Shown one piece after another: positions 1-8,694 of a stretch of 64,000 bases of DNA. Each line of letters opens with the position of its first letter. Positions within the stretch are counted from its first letter, which is position 1. The stretch spans positions 1 through 64,000 of the forward strand of contig CAIKVH010000132.1 of the NCBI GenBank assembly GCA_903830725.1, in the 5' to 3' direction. The notes beneath the pieces are model-generated. The model was given only the letters and a program-made list of their open reading frames with translations. It did not search any database and was not told the origin of the DNA. The stretch comes from an uncultured Burkholderiales bacterium (GTDB lineage Bacteria; Pseudomonadota; Gammaproteobacteria; Burkholderiales; Burkholderiaceae_C). The translations under genes and the position numbers were made by a program.

Positions 1-167
1 CTGAGAGCATGCCTAAAGCAGTAGAAAAAGCAACACTTGAATTAAAACCTGGTGCATGGCTAGTGTCGTTAGAGTTTGAGGCCAGAACACTTAAACCCAA
101 TGCCCTTGTTTACGGCTCAGACGGTCGGCCAGTTTGGATGTACCAAGCGCCCTTTAAAGTTCTTTGA
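1..167 (+). CDS. C-terminal end of a probable class I SAM-dependent methyltransferase (partial)
   Basis: An open frame enters from the left edge (frame of base 3) and ends at TGA 165-167, giving about 54 residues. The visible end has the pattern LKPGAWLVSLEFEA followed by VWMYQAPF. I recall a similar C-terminus, with the final strand motif WLVSLEF, from small Burkholderiales class I methyltransferases that act on unknown substrates. The SAM-binding motifs lie outside the window, so the family call rests only on this tail. No other in-frame stop interrupts it. The target molecule cannot be inferred. Confidence 0.5.
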   Translation, partial: ESMPKAVEKATLELKPGAWLVSLEFEARTLKPNALVYGSDGRPVWMYQAPFKVL

Positions 168-173
168 GACCTC

Positions 174-201
174 AGCTCTTAGTTCTTAGCTCTTAGCTCT
201 T
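174..201. repeat. Four tandem heptanucleotide repeats (AGCTCTT type)
   Basis: Seven bases after the methyltransferase stop codon there are four consecutive 7-bp units: AGCTCTT, AGTTCTT, AGCTCTT, AGCTCTT. Read on the minus strand they are CTAAGAG-like. Related degenerate heptads occur at 62192-62247, and looser ones at 12729-12756. Confidence 0.75.
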
Positions 202-485
202 AATTTAGGCATCTCATTTCTTTTCACACAAGCCTTAGCGTTTAAGCTTAGTCGCAAAGAGATCTCCATCAAGAGTATTTAAACTATACATACGCATTCA
301 TATTTGCGGTCACTCCCGTTTGCTGGGCCTTAGCAAGATCCCAAATGCAAGTATTTAATTTGATTTGCTGCCATACCAGCGATCAGTTATTGGGCTAAAT
401 GCAAGACTAATCGTTTGAAGTCAGAAAAACATCGAGTTATGCTAACCCCGTGGGCCAATAAAAATCAGTAAATTAGAAACATATG
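202..485. other. Intergenic stretch with no recognised gene
   Basis: Convergent space between the partial methyltransferase gene and the carbonic anhydrase gene. It is A/T-rich. I see no open frame with a ribosome binding site, no tRNA-like fold and no clear promoter. It ends in the hairpin at 486-514. Confidence 0.5.
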
Positions 486-514
486 AAGCAATTGAGCATT
501 GCGCTCAATTGCTT
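486..514 (-). terminator. Perfect 12-bp hairpin downstream of the carbonic anhydrase gene
   Basis: AAGCAATTGAGC (486-497), a 5-base loop and GCTCAATTGCTT (503-514) form a perfect 12-bp stem starting 14 bases past the carbonic anhydrase stop codon. There is no U-run directly after the stem on either strand, so it may stabilise the mRNA 3' end rather than act as a classical intrinsic terminator. Confidence 0.55.
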
Positions 515-527
515 GGTAGTTCACAAA

Positions 528-1760
528 TTACTGAGTTGCGCTGATCTTGCGACCATTAAAGTCTTGAACTGGCCTTGCATTTACTTTAAATGGGAACTTA
601 TTGATTTGCCCTTTAGAGAGCTCAATCGGGGTCTTAAAGATATAGTTCATTACTCCTTCTGTACAAGGGGGCGTTGTCAAAGAACCCTCATAAGTGAAAT
701 GTCCCATATCAGCAGGCAATAAAGTGGCAGGGTTAAAGACCACTTTGGGCGGTGCATATTCCTCTCCCTCTTTTTTGTCTTTAGGAAGGTTGGTCCAAAG
801 CAATTTAATTGCTGGATTTTCTTTACCCTCATTGACCAACACGCCAAGCACAGCTAATTTGCCTTTCTTGTTCTTGTGGACAAGGTGAATCACCATTGCA
901 GAATTCTTGCCATCAATTTCTTCTTCGCTGGGACGGTGGAAATGGACATCAACCAATTCATAGGCATCTTTATTGACCATTAAAGTACTGCCCGGCTCGG
1001 GGTTTATTTGAATGGTATGTCCAGTGTTAACAATCTTTAAAGCGCCTTCTTTGTAGTCAGCGGTTAGAGTTTCCTTGGACTTCTCGAATGGACCAATGAT
1101 ATTCAGTGGTGCTTGTTTTTTTCCTTTTGCGCAGATTGGAAAGTTTTCTCCCCAATGCTCTGGTCCAGTGTCTCCGTCGTAGCCCCATTTAAAATCACTT
1201 TCGCTCACCTCTTTGGCAGGCTTTTCTGCAGCAGCGTCGCCTTTAACAGGTATGCCGTCACGGCTACAGTCCGCTAACACGCTGACTTTTTGGCCTGCTG
1301 CAACCAGTGCATTTTGAGCAGCACATACCGTCTGCAGTCTTGTATTCCACTCCGCTAGTTCAAGAGTCTTTTGGAAGGCAGCTACGGTGTTGGGGTCATT
1401 TACACCGTTGGTCAACATGCGTATGGCTCCAAGTCCAACTTGACGGTCTGCACTGAGTGATTTTTCTTTTTTGTAGAGCGCGTCCACATCAGAGAGCACC
1501 ACACCGTTGGCGAAAGCAGCCTTAAGCGCGTCCAACTGTCGCTGGTCTTTGGTCAGTGCAAGAATTTTCTCTTTTGTTGAATCTAATTCTTCCTGGGCTT
1601 TATCTAAAGCCTCCTTCGTCTGATCGAGCTCCTCAGAATTCTGAGTTAAGTCATCTGAAATATGTTTCTTGCCCATGTAATTCGTATATGCAAAAGCCGC
1701 TACGGCCACCAAAACAATGGCAAGCAAGATTTCAAGAATGATGCGTAAATACTTTTTCAT
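528..1760 (-). CDS. Membrane-anchored coiled-coil alpha-type carbonic anhydrase
   Basis: 410 residues. An N-terminal membrane segment (about 5-27) is followed by a heptad-rich coiled coil (about 35-82), a helical linker with two cysteines, and an alpha-carbonic anhydrase domain from about residue 188. The zinc histidines are visible: H273 and H275 in VDVHFHRPSE and H292 in VIHLVH. The substrate-pocket motif LTTPPCTE is also present, and its Cys with C210 could form the usual disulfide. The enzyme interconverts CO2 and bicarbonate, and the anchor places it in the periplasm. Bacterial alpha-type enzymes are usually about 220-250 residues, so the first ~185 residues are an addition, perhaps for oligomerisation or envelope scaffolding (inference). 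ATG start; no obvious operon partner. Confidence 0.88.
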   Translation of the reverse strand: MKKYLRIILEILLAIVLVAVAAFAYTNYMGKKHISDDLTQNSEELDQTKEALDKAQEELDSTKEKILALTKDQRQLDALKAAFANGVVLSDVDALYKKEKSLSADRQVGLGAIRMLTNGVNDPNTVAAFQKTLELAEWNTRLQTVCAAQNALVAAGQKVSVLADCSRDGIPVKGDAAAEKPAKEVSESDFKWGYDGDTGPEHWGENFPICAKGKKQAPLNIIGPFEKSKETLTADYKEGALKIVNTGHTIQINPEPGSTLMVNKDAYELVDVHFHRPSEEEIDGKNSAMVIHLVHKNKKGKLAVLGVLVNEGKENPAIKLLWTNLPKDKKEGEEYAPPKVVFNPATLLPADMGHFTYEGSLTTPPCTEGVMNYIFKTPIELSKGQINKFPFKVNARPVQDFNGRKISATQ

Positions 1761-1934
1761 AGCAGTTCACATTCAGTGGTAGGGTCATTAAAGAGTCGTT
1801 AACTTGATAAGTCCACGCAGTTCGGTTGCGCACCCCCAAGGAGTGCCCCGCAGAAATGCGTCGTCTATGCAGTATCGGCGCGACGACACGAAAGCTTTAA
1901 TTACAATTAATGAATACTTTATGACTCACAAGAA

Positions 1935-2882
1935 TTAACACGACGTGGCCCCTCTTACATTCACGTATAGAGCGTACAAAGAATGACTTGCCGCCATGTA
2001 CAGACGGTTTCTCTTCGCCCCGCCAAAACACAGGTTTGCACATCGCTCTGGCAGGTGGATATGTCCAATCGGCGTTGCATCTGGAGCAAACACCCTCACC
2101 CCGTCAAGACCCTCTCCCATTCCCCAACCAGCCCATAGATTCCCATCCTCATCACACCTAAAGCCATCGGGAGAACCTGTGGGTTCAGCAGTTACAAATA
2201 CTCTGTCGTTAGATAGGCGGCCATCCTGGCTTACATCGAACAATCTAATTCTTCTAGGTGTAGCGCCTGACTCGACAACGTAGAGGCGCCGCTCGTCGGG
2301 CGAGAAGCAAAGACCGTTGGGTCGCTCAACACTTGAACACACCACTTCAATTCGACCACTCTGTGCATCTACTTTGTAAATATTAGTCGGCAGTTCTTGC
2401 TCCGCAGGTGCACCCTCATACCACCCAAGGAGACCAAAGGGCGGATCTGTAAACCAAATGGAGCCATCGGACTTGACTACGATGTCGTTGGGAGAGTTCA
2501 GTCTTTTACCCTCAAATGAATCGGCAATCACAGTGATTGAGCCGTCGTACTCTGTTCGAGTAACGCGCCTGCTTGCATGTTCACACGACAAGAGTCTTCC
2601 CTGTCGGTCCCGCGTATTTCCGTTGGCGATGTTGGAGCGCTCTCTAAATACACTTGCACTTTGGGAGGTCTCATCCCATTTCATGATCCGCTCGTTTGGC
2701 AGGTCGCTCCAAAGTACGTAACGCCCATCGCCAAACCATACAGGGCCCTCAGACCATCTGCAACCTGTAAAGAGGCGTTCAACTGAAGCGTGAAAGAGTC
2801 TGTATTTTAAAAAACTGGGGTCCAACACCTCTACAGCAGGGTCGGGGTAACGAGGAGACGGATTCCATGACTGATCTTGCAT
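1935..2882 (-). CDS. SMP-30/gluconolactonase-family sugar lactone hydrolase
   Basis: 315 residues, the usual length for the six-bladed SMP-30/gluconolaconase/LRE family. Family motifs are visible: WSEGPVWFGDGRYVLWSD near residue 43, NGNTRDRQGRLLSCEH, LNSPNDIVVKSDGSIWFTDPPFG, ERPNGLCFSPDERRLYV and GSPDGFRCDEDGNLWAG. These supply the Glu, Asn and Asp ligands that bind divalent metal in the propeller. No signal peptide, so probably cytoplasmic. It likely opens a sugar-acid lactone, but the substrate cannot be read from sequence. ATG start at 2882. The next gene on this strand is the upstream cupin gene; co-transcription is possible. Confidence 0.88.
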   Translation of the reverse strand: MQDQSWNPSPRYPDPAVEVLDPSFLKYRLFHASVERLFTGCRWSEGPVWFGDGRYVLWSDLPNERIMKWDETSQSASVFRERSNIANGNTRDRQGRLLSCEHASRRVTRTEYDGSITVIADSFEGKRLNSPNDIVVKSDGSIWFTDPPFGLLGWYEGAPAEQELPTNIYKVDAQSGRIEVVCSSVERPNGLCFSPDERRLYVVESGATPRRIRLFDVSQDGRLSNDRVFVTAEPTGSPDGFRCDEDGNLWAGWGMGEGLDGVRVFAPDATPIGHIHLPERCANLCFGGAKRNRLYMAASHSLYALYVNVRGATSC

Positions 2883-2939
2883 TTTGAGACTCCTAAGGAG
2901 GACTGGTGCTAATTTGAGCTCAGATCTTAACTTAACCCT

Positions 2940-3320
2940 TCATGCTCTCACAAAAAGTGTAACTAGAGGCATCTCCCCCAATTGTCTGCTCCAGTGACCA
3001 TGTATTTTGGGGTCGAAAGTTACCCCAGCGGGCAAAAGATCGTTAGAGTAAAAGTGTTCTCCGGGAGAAAATGTTTTAGAAGTGCCGTCTTGCAAACTAA
3101 TCTGCATCTGTCCACTCAATATAAAAACCCATTGAGGAGTGGTGCTGACGTGGAACTCGCTTTTAAACCCGACCGGGCTTTGTCTAATCTGATAACCGCC
3201 GCTTTGCATGAGCGCTGATAGCCGAGCTTGCTCAGTGCCTTGGTCTAGCTCAATCCACTCTTCACCAAACTCTGCAAAACCCTTTGAATTGGTGAATAGT
3301 GTTGTTTTCTTAAATTTCAT
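2940..3320 (-). CDS. Small cupin-domain protein
   Basis: 126 residues from the ATG at 3320 (MKFKKTTLF). An in-frame extension to 3452 exists but would run into the miaB promoter region, and neither start has a strong ribosome binding site. The single double-stranded beta-helix shows SEFHVSTTPQWVFILSGQMQISL and TFSPGEHFYSNDLLPAG, matching cupin motifs 1 and 2. One metal-ligand-type histidine is clear in the first motif; the second motif is weaker. The role is unknown. Divergent from miaB. Confidence 0.65.
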   Translation of the reverse strand: MKFKKTTLFTNSKGFAEFGEEWIELDQGTEQARLSALMQSGGYQIRQSPVGFKSEFHVSTTPQWVFILSGQMQISLQDGTSKTFSPGEHFYSNDLLPAGVTFDPKIHGHWSRQLGEMPLVTLFVRA

Positions 3321-3481
3321 ATATTTATAGGTTGAAGTTTTAAACTGCAGTAATGATACTAAATGATCCATGATTGGTTTTGTATAACAATTTTCCCAAT
3401 CCATTACAATACATGCTCCATTATTAACAGCCCTTGGGTATAAGCCATGCAACGCTGCAAATCAATCACGGTGAATTCATT

Positions 3482-4867
3482 ATGAGCCGCAAAGTTTTTA
3501 TCAAAACCTTTGGCTGCCAGATGAATGAATATGACTCTGACAAAATGGCTGACGTACTGGCCCAAGACGGTGGGTACGAAAAGACCGATAACGTCAACGA
3601 AGCTGATTTGGTTCTTTTTAATACATGTTCCATTCGCGAGAAAGCTCAAGAAAAAGTCTTCTCAGACCTGGGACGCGTGAAACATCTGAAGAAAAAAGGC
3701 GTTCAAATTGCTGTTGGCGGATGCGTGGCAAGTCAAGAAGGCGCAAATATTATCCAACGCGCACCTTACGTGGATGTCGTATTTGGTCCTCAGACCCTGC
3801 ACCGACTACCAGATTTACTCAAAGCCCGCTCTCTTTCCAACAAGCCTCAAGTTGACATCAGCTTTCCGGAAATTGAAAAGTTCGACCACCTACCGCCAGC
3901 GCAAACAAAGGGGGCCTCTGCCTTTGTGAGCATTATGGAAGGTTGCTCAAAATACTGTAGTTACTGCGTTGTCCCCTATACACGCGGTGAGGAAATCAAT
4001 CGCCCCTTAGACGATGTACTCACCGAGGTCGCTGGACTAGTCGCTCAAGGCGTTAAAGAAATAAATTTTCTTGGACAAAATGTGAATGCCTACCGGGGGA
4101 CGATGGGCAATACATCCGAGATTGCAGACTTTGCTTTGCTGCTAGATTACGTGGCGGCAATTCCGGGTATCGAGCGCTTAAGATATACAACAAGTCATCC
4201 CAACGAGTTCACGCCTCGTCTCATTGAAGCTTATGCAACAATTCCCCAACTCGTAAACCATCTGCATCTACCCGTGCAGCACGGTAGTGACAAAATACTC
4301 ATGGCTATGAAAAGGGGCTACACCGCGCTCGAATACAAAAGCACGATTCGTAAATTAAGGGCTATTCGACCCAACTTATCACTGAGTTCTGACTTTATTG
4401 TTGGTTTTCCTGGAGAAACTGACCAAGACTTCGAACAGTTAATGAAACTCATCAATGACACTGGTTTTGATGCATCCTTCTCATTCATCTTTAGTCCGAG
4501 ACCGGGGACGCCAGCGGCCAACTTAGAAGATACAACACCTCATGAAGTTAAGCTTAAAAGATTGCAGCACCTTCAGTCCACAATTGAAGAGAACGTTGCG
4601 CGTATAAGCACGGGTATGCAGGGCACCCGGCAACGTATTTTGGTTGAGGGTCCCTCCCGTAAAGATGCGAGTGAATTGATGGGTAGAACGGAGTGCAACC
4701 GTATTGTTAACTTTGCCGCTGCACCAAACGCACAGCATTTAAGGGACCCATTAACTGATCGATTAACTGATCGATTAACGGGTCAATTGGTTGATGTAAA
4801 AATCACGGAGACTTTAACTTACTCCTTACGTGGTGAGTTGGTAATGGGCGAGGAGTTAGTGGTTTAA
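3482..4867 (+). CDS. miaB: tRNA-2-methylthio-N6-dimethylallyladenosine synthase MiaB
   Basis: 461 residues from ATG 3482 ([22 protein letters not shown]), chosen over an in-frame ATG at 3434 because this is the conserved MiaB N-terminus. It adds a methylthio group to i6A37 of tRNAs reading UNN codons. The N-terminal UPF0004 domain shows its three cluster cysteines ([22 protein letters not shown]). The radical-SAM CxxxCxxC lies in [17 protein letters not shown], and a C-terminal TRAM domain ends the protein. The TRAM region carries a three-copy 12-bp repeat (4751-4786) encoding [12 protein letters not shown], an unusual small expansion. It stands alone, convergent with ffh. Confidence 0.96.
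   Translation: MSRKVFIKTFGCQMNEYDSDKMADVLAQDGGYEKTDNVNEADLVLFNTCSIREKAQEKVFSDLGRVKHLKKKGVQIAVGGCVASQEGANIIQRAPYVDVVFGPQTLHRLPDLLKARSLSNKPQVDISFPEIEKFDHLPPAQTKGASAFVSIMEGCSKYCSYCVVPYTRGEEINRPLDDVLTEVAGLVAQGVKEINFLGQNVNAYRGTMGNTSEIADFALLLDYVAAIPGIERLRYTTSHPNEFTPRLIEAYATIPQLVNHLHLPVQHGSDKILMAMKRGYTALEYKSTIRKLRAIRPNLSLSSDFIVGFPGETDQDFEQLMKLINDTGFDASFSFIFSPRPGTPAANLEDTTPHEVKLKRLQHLQSTIEENVARISTGMQGTRQRILVEGPSRKDASELMGRTECNRIVNFAAAPNAQHLRDPLTDRLTDRLTGQLVDVKITETLTYSLRGELVMGEELVV
4751..4786 (+). repeat. Three-copy 12-bp in-frame repeat inside miaB
   Basis: TTAACTGATCGA occurs twice exactly (4751-4762 and 4763-4774), then as a diverged third copy TTAACGGGTCAA (4775-4786). The frame is kept, giving [12 protein letters not shown] in the TRAM domain. 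Confidence 0.85.
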
Positions 4868-4898
4868 GCTCTAGCCATTAAGAAGCGAGCCTTGAACC

Positions 4899-6293
4899 CT
4901 AGCGCGGCATGCCCGGAAACCCTCCGCCCATACCGCCCATTCCGCCCATGCCCTTCATCGCACCCAGGCGCTTCATCATCTTCATGAGTCCCCCACCCTT
5001 CATCTGCTTCATCATCTGCTGCATCTGCTCAAACTCTTTAAGCATGCGGTTTACGTCTTGAACTTGAACGCCAGCACCACTTGCAATGCGCCGCTTACGG
5101 GTTGCTTTGATCAGCTCAGGTTTGCTTCGCTCTTTGGGGGTCATACTGTGAATGATCCCTTGCTTTCTCAGCATATCACGCTCAACTTTAGAGAGATCTG
5201 TGCCACTGGCTTTGGCCGCAATTTGGGAAGGCATTTTTTCCATCAAACTGGCAAGCCCTCCCATTTGGTTCATCTGCTGTATTTGAGCTAAGAAATCATT
5301 TAAATCAAAATCGTTACCGCTTTTTAGCTTTTGAGCCAGTTTCTCAGCCGCCTGAACATTCACATTTGAGGTGACTTGTTCAACCAGTGCAACAATATCC
5401 CCCATACCCAGAATGCGCCCCGCGTGTCGCTCGGCGTCAAAGACCTCTAGTCCATCGATCTTCTCGCTGATACCTGCGAACTTGAGGGGAGCACCGGTGA
5501 TTTGTCTGACCGACAAGGCAGCTCCTCCCCTTGAGTCGCCATCCATTTTGGTGAGCACAATACCGGTTAATGGCAGGGCATCGTTAAAAGCCTTTGCTGT
5601 ATTGGCTGCATCTTGACCAAGCATTGCATCGACCACAAAAAGCGTTTCAACAGGATGCACTGCGCCGTGCAACTCTTGAATCTCTTTCATCAGCGCTTCA
5701 TCTATACCGAGTCGACCAGCGGTGTCTATTAAAAGCACATCAAAGTAGTGGCGCTTTGCGTAATCTAGTGCGCCGATTACTATATCTAGGGGACGCTGCG
5801 AGGGGGTACTCTCAAACCATTCAGCTCCAGCCTGCGCGGTTACTGTTTTAAGCTGCTCAATCGCTGCGGGCCTATATACGTCAGCAGAAACCGTTAACAC
5901 TTTCTTGCCTCGCTTGGCTATCAAATGTTTAGCAAGCTTCGCAGTTGTTGTCGTTTTTCCGGCGCCCTGCAAACCGGCCATCAAAATCACGGCTGGAGGT
6001 TGGGCCGCGAGGTTAAGGTCAGCAATACCCTCACCCATCGTTGATGCAAGTTCTTTTTGCACAATGCTTACCAAAACTTGACCCGGCTTTAGGGAACTGA
6101 TGACCTCCTGCCCTAGCGCCTTCTCTTTTACCCTAGCGATGAAGTCCTTAATTACGGGCAACGCTACGTCTGCCTCAATCAGGGCGATTCGTACCTCCCG
6201 CAACATGTCGGCCACGTTTGACTCCGTTATACGCGCTTGTCCGCTAATATGCTTAACGAGACCAGAAAGTTTGTCTGAGAGTAAAGTAGCCAT
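4899..6293 (-). CDS. ffh: Signal recognition particle GTPase Ffh
   Basis: 464 residues, normal for Ffh. N-terminal helical domain, then the GTPase domain with P-loop GLQGAGKTTTTAKLA (about 108-122), DTAGRLG, TKMDGDSRGGAAL, and GMGDIVALVEQ. The C-terminal M domain is rich in methionine and ends in a flexible MGGMGGMGGGFPGMPR tail. It binds 4.5S RNA and signal sequences of nascent membrane proteins and delivers ribosomes to FtsY. ATG start at 6293 without a strong ribosome binding site. In other proteobacteria ffh sits beside ypjD; here serC lies between them. Confidence 0.97.
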   Translation of the reverse strand: MATLLSDKLSGLVKHISGQARITESNVADMLREVRIALIEADVALPVIKDFIARVKEKALGQEVISSLKPGQVLVSIVQKELASTMGEGIADLNLAAQPPAVILMAGLQGAGKTTTTAKLAKHLIAKRGKKVLTVSADVYRPAAIEQLKTVTAQAGAEWFESTPSQRPLDIVIGALDYAKRHYFDVLLIDTAGRLGIDEALMKEIQELHGAVHPVETLFVVDAMLGQDAANTAKAFNDALPLTGIVLTKMDGDSRGGAALSVRQITGAPLKFAGISEKIDGLEVFDAERHAGRILGMGDIVALVEQVTSNVNVQAAEKLAQKLKSGNDFDLNDFLAQIQQMNQMGGLASLMEKMPSQIAAKASGTDLSKVERDMLRKQGIIHSMTPKERSKPELIKATRKRRIASGAGVQVQDVNRMLKEFEQMQQMMKQMKGGGLMKMMKRLGAMKGMGGMGGMGGGFPGMPR

Positions 6294-6443
6294 CTATTTA
6301 TAAGATTCCAAAAAAATTCTAAAGGTATAAGCTTTGAATATGAAGCAGCAAGGGACAATGAGAGTTAAAGTTTGATTTTAGCGTTGACTCTCCCCCGCAT
6401 CAAAATTAAATGTAACATCCCTGCATATTCAGAGTAACACCAA

Positions 6444-7574
6444 TTGATAACAAGTACACCCACTACCCGCAATTTATTAAATTTCTCCGGTGGTCCAGGC
6501 GCCCTACCTGAATCTGTTTTACGACAAGTTCAAGCTTCCATTGAATCCGTCCCGGACGTAGGTTTGTCGATCCTTGGCATTAGTCATCGCTCTAAATGGT
6601 TCACAGACCTTGTGCTAGACACTGAGGAGCGAATTCGTAACTTGTTGAAACTATCAAAAGATTACCACGTTCTCTTTTTACAAGGGGGTGCCTCACAGCA
6701 GTTTGCAACAGTAGCTATGGCGTTTAACCAAAACACTAAGCACCCAGCAGAATATCTAGATACGGGTTACTGGAGTGCCAAGTCGATTGAAGGTGCATCA
6801 TTGAATTCCAAGCCTGTTGAGAAATCTCCCCAAATCCGGGTTGCCTGGAGTGGCCGAGATACACAATACACGAGACTGCCTCGTAACCATGAGCTTGCTT
6901 TAAACAAAGATGCTCCATATTTTCATTACGTCTCCAACGAAACTGTAGAGGGCTTGCAGTTTAAAGAGATTATGGGGCTGGACTCAGTAACCCGGATATG
7001 CGATATGTCCTCTGATTTTTTATCAGCTCCGATTCTTGCCGAGCGCTTTTCACTAATTTATGCACACGCCCAAAAAAATCTGGGTCCAGCTGGTGTAACG
7101 ATTGTCGTGATCAAGGACGCATTGCTCAAACTGATTGAACCAGGTTTACCCGCCTTTTTAGACTACCGTACTCACGCCCTTGCGCACTCAAACTTTAACA
7201 CTCCTCCTGTATTCGCTATTTATGTGGTGAATTTAATTGCGAAGTGGCTGGATGATGAAGTCGGAGGTTTGCAGAGAATGCACGAAATCAATCAACAAAA
7301 AGCCCTTTGCCTCTACGACCAAATTGACGGCAGTGACCATTTTTACAAAAATGCTGTAAATCCAATGGATCGATCGTTGATGAATGTAACTTTCAGACTT
7401 CCAAGTGCAGCTTTAGAGGAGAAATTTCTAAAGCACGCAGAGTCACTTGGTTTCTCAGGCCTTGGCGGGCACAGATCTGTTGGGGGCATAAGAGCTTCCC
7501 TTTACAACGGGGTAACGCTCAACGCAGTCCGCCAGTTATCCGAGTTCATGCACGACTTTAGGTCAAATGTTTAA
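6444..7574 (+). CDS. serC: Phosphoserine aminotransferase SerC
   Basis: 376 residues. It converts 3-phosphohydroxypyruvate and glutamate to phosphoserine, and the related step in pyridoxal phosphate synthesis. Seen: NFSGGPGALPE at the N-terminus, GISHRSK, LFLQGGASQQF, DMSSDFLS, the cofactor lysine in YAHAQKNLGPAG, and GHRSVGGIRASLYN near the end. An in-frame stop (6435-6437) leaves TTG 6444 as the only near start, so it begins with TTG. The sequence feels divergent from the typical Burkholderiales SerC I recall, and its place between ffh and ypjD is unusual (serC often sits near gyrA/pheA/tyrA), suggesting relocation or transfer. Confidence 0.93.
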   Translation: MITSTPTTRNLLNFSGGPGALPESVLRQVQASIESVPDVGLSILGISHRSKWFTDLVLDTEERIRNLLKLSKDYHVLFLQGGASQQFATVAMAFNQNTKHPAEYLDTGYWSAKSIEGASLNSKPVEKSPQIRVAWSGRDTQYTRLPRNHELALNKDAPYFHYVSNETVEGLQFKEIMGLDSVTRICDMSSDFLSAPILAERFSLIYAHAQKNLGPAGVTIVVIKDALLKLIEPGLPAFLDYRTHALAHSNFNTPPVFAIYVVNLIAKWLDDEVGGLQRMHEINQQKALCLYDQIDGSDHFYKNAVNPMDRSLMNVTFRLPSAALEEKFLKHAESLGFSGLGGHRSVGGIRASLYNGVTLNAVRQLSEFMHDFRSNV

Positions 7575-7642
7575 GGCTAAAAAGGCTTATCCACTCAATT
7601 TGGCCACGTAATTTTCTACAATGCTTGTAAACTTGAGACCTT

Positions 7643-8452
7643 ATGAGTATCGAACATCTATCAACCTTTTGTTTAATCTCTAGCCTATTGGCGACCTTAA
7701 CCTACGCCCTAGGCGCTTTTGGGATTGGGCGATTAAACGAAAAATTAGGATTGCGGATCCTAATTGTTGGGGTGTTTTTACACGGATTAAGCATTGTGAG
7801 CAGCATGGTTGGTGAGGACGGAGTCCCTCAATTTGGTTTTGCCCCTGCGCTCTCGGCAACCTCTTGGTTGGTGATGGTGATCTACACCATCGAGCATTGG
7901 AATATCCCTCAACTTAGGGTGCACGGTGGTTTAGCGGCTCTGGGGGCCTTTAGTGTCATTTTGAGCATTACATTTTCTGGACACCCTTTGCATATCCAAG
8001 CATCTCCGTGGTTACCGTTGCACTGGATGCTGGGTATGGCCTCATATGGTCTTTTTGCTGTTGCAGTAGTGCACGCAGTTCTCATGCAACGCGCGGAGAA
8101 AAAAATGCGCAAGGCACAGGACAATCAAACTGGACTTCCCCTTTTAACGCTTGAGCGGTTGACCTTTCGATTTGTAAAGGCTGGATTTGTGCTGTTAACC
8201 GCAACACTAATTGTCGGGATATGGTTTGCTGATTTTTTGTACGGGGCTTCTCAAGCACTCAAGTTTGATCACAAAACTGTATTCGCCCTACTCTCGTGGA
8301 TTTCGACAGGAGCGCTCTTGTTGGGCCGCTGGCGATTGGGGTGGCGCAGCACGCTGGCAATTAGAATGCTCTACACAAGCGCATGTTTATTGCTTTTGTC
8401 CTATGTCGGTTCGCGCTTTGTTTTAGAAGTCATTTTGGACCGCGCTCTGTGA
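7643..8452 (+). CDS. ypjD: Cytochrome c assembly-like inner membrane protein (YpjD/CcsA family)
   Basis: 269 residues, almost wholly hydrophobic with about eight membrane segments. Family features: W in SWLVMVIYTIEHW and the HWMLGMASYGLFAVAVVHAVLMQRAEKKMR region, the last resembling the heme-handling segment of CcsA-type proteins. E. coli ypjD also lies next to ffh. The exact role is not settled: the family is related to cytochrome c biogenesis, while YpjD itself has been linked to cation (cobalt/magnesium) handling. Its stop overlaps the GTG start of the next gene (GTGA), so the two are translationally coupled. Confidence 0.82.
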   Translation: MSIEHLSTFCLISSLLATLTYALGAFGIGRLNEKLGLRILIVGVFLHGLSIVSSMVGEDGVPQFGFAPALSATSWLVMVIYTIEHWNIPQLRVHGGLAALGAFSVILSITFSGHPLHIQASPWLPLHWMLGMASYGLFAVAVVHAVLMQRAEKKMRKAQDNQTGLPLLTLERLTFRFVKAGFVLLTATLIVGIWFADFLYGASQALKFDHKTVFALLSWISTGALLLGRWRLGWRSTLAIRMLYTSACLLLLSYVGSRFVLEVILDRAL

Positions 8453-8673
8453 AGTTCTTGCTCCTCATCTTTGTTCTTTATATTATTTACAGATATTTAC
8501 GCCGCGAGCGGTTTAAAAACCAATCTGAATTCAAGACACATCCACCGGGAACACCACTCGTCATGTTTGAATGCAATACTTGCGGAGTTCACATCCCCCA
8601 AAACGAAGCCCTTAAAGGAGCGCTGGGGCATTACTGCTGTCAAGCGCACTTAAGCAGCAAAGAGCCCCTCTAA
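8449..8673 (+). CDS. PP0621-family small membrane protein
   Basis: 74 residues from GTG 8449, which overlaps the ypjD stop codon. An earlier in-frame ATG at 8383 would lie deep inside ypjD and is rejected. One N-terminal membrane helix (KFLLLIFVLYIIYRYLRR) is followed by a small metal-ribbon-like region with ECNTCGVHIPQNEA and HYCCQAHL, giving four cysteines and histidines that could bind zinc. This matches the PP0621 family found between ypjD-type genes and ampD or sensor kinases. Function unknown. Confidence 0.8.
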   Translation: MKFLLLIFVLYIIYRYLRRERFKNQSEFKTHPPGTPLVMFECNTCGVHIPQNEALKGALGHYCCQAHLSSKEPL

Positions 8674-8694
8674 TACGACCCCCTCTAATGCGAC
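8665..8694 (+). repeat. 15-bp tandem duplication spanning the PP0621 stop and the ampD start
   Basis: CCCCTCTAATACGAC (8665-8679) is repeated as CCCCTCTAATGCGAC (8680-8694). Copy 1 holds the PP0621 stop codon; in copy 2 a single A-to-G difference makes the ampD ATG. Confidence 0.85.

Noticed and set aside
3434-3481. Upstream in-frame ATG for miaB
   Set aside because: Conserved MiaB proteins begin at the residues encoded from 3482; the extra 16 residues have no family support.
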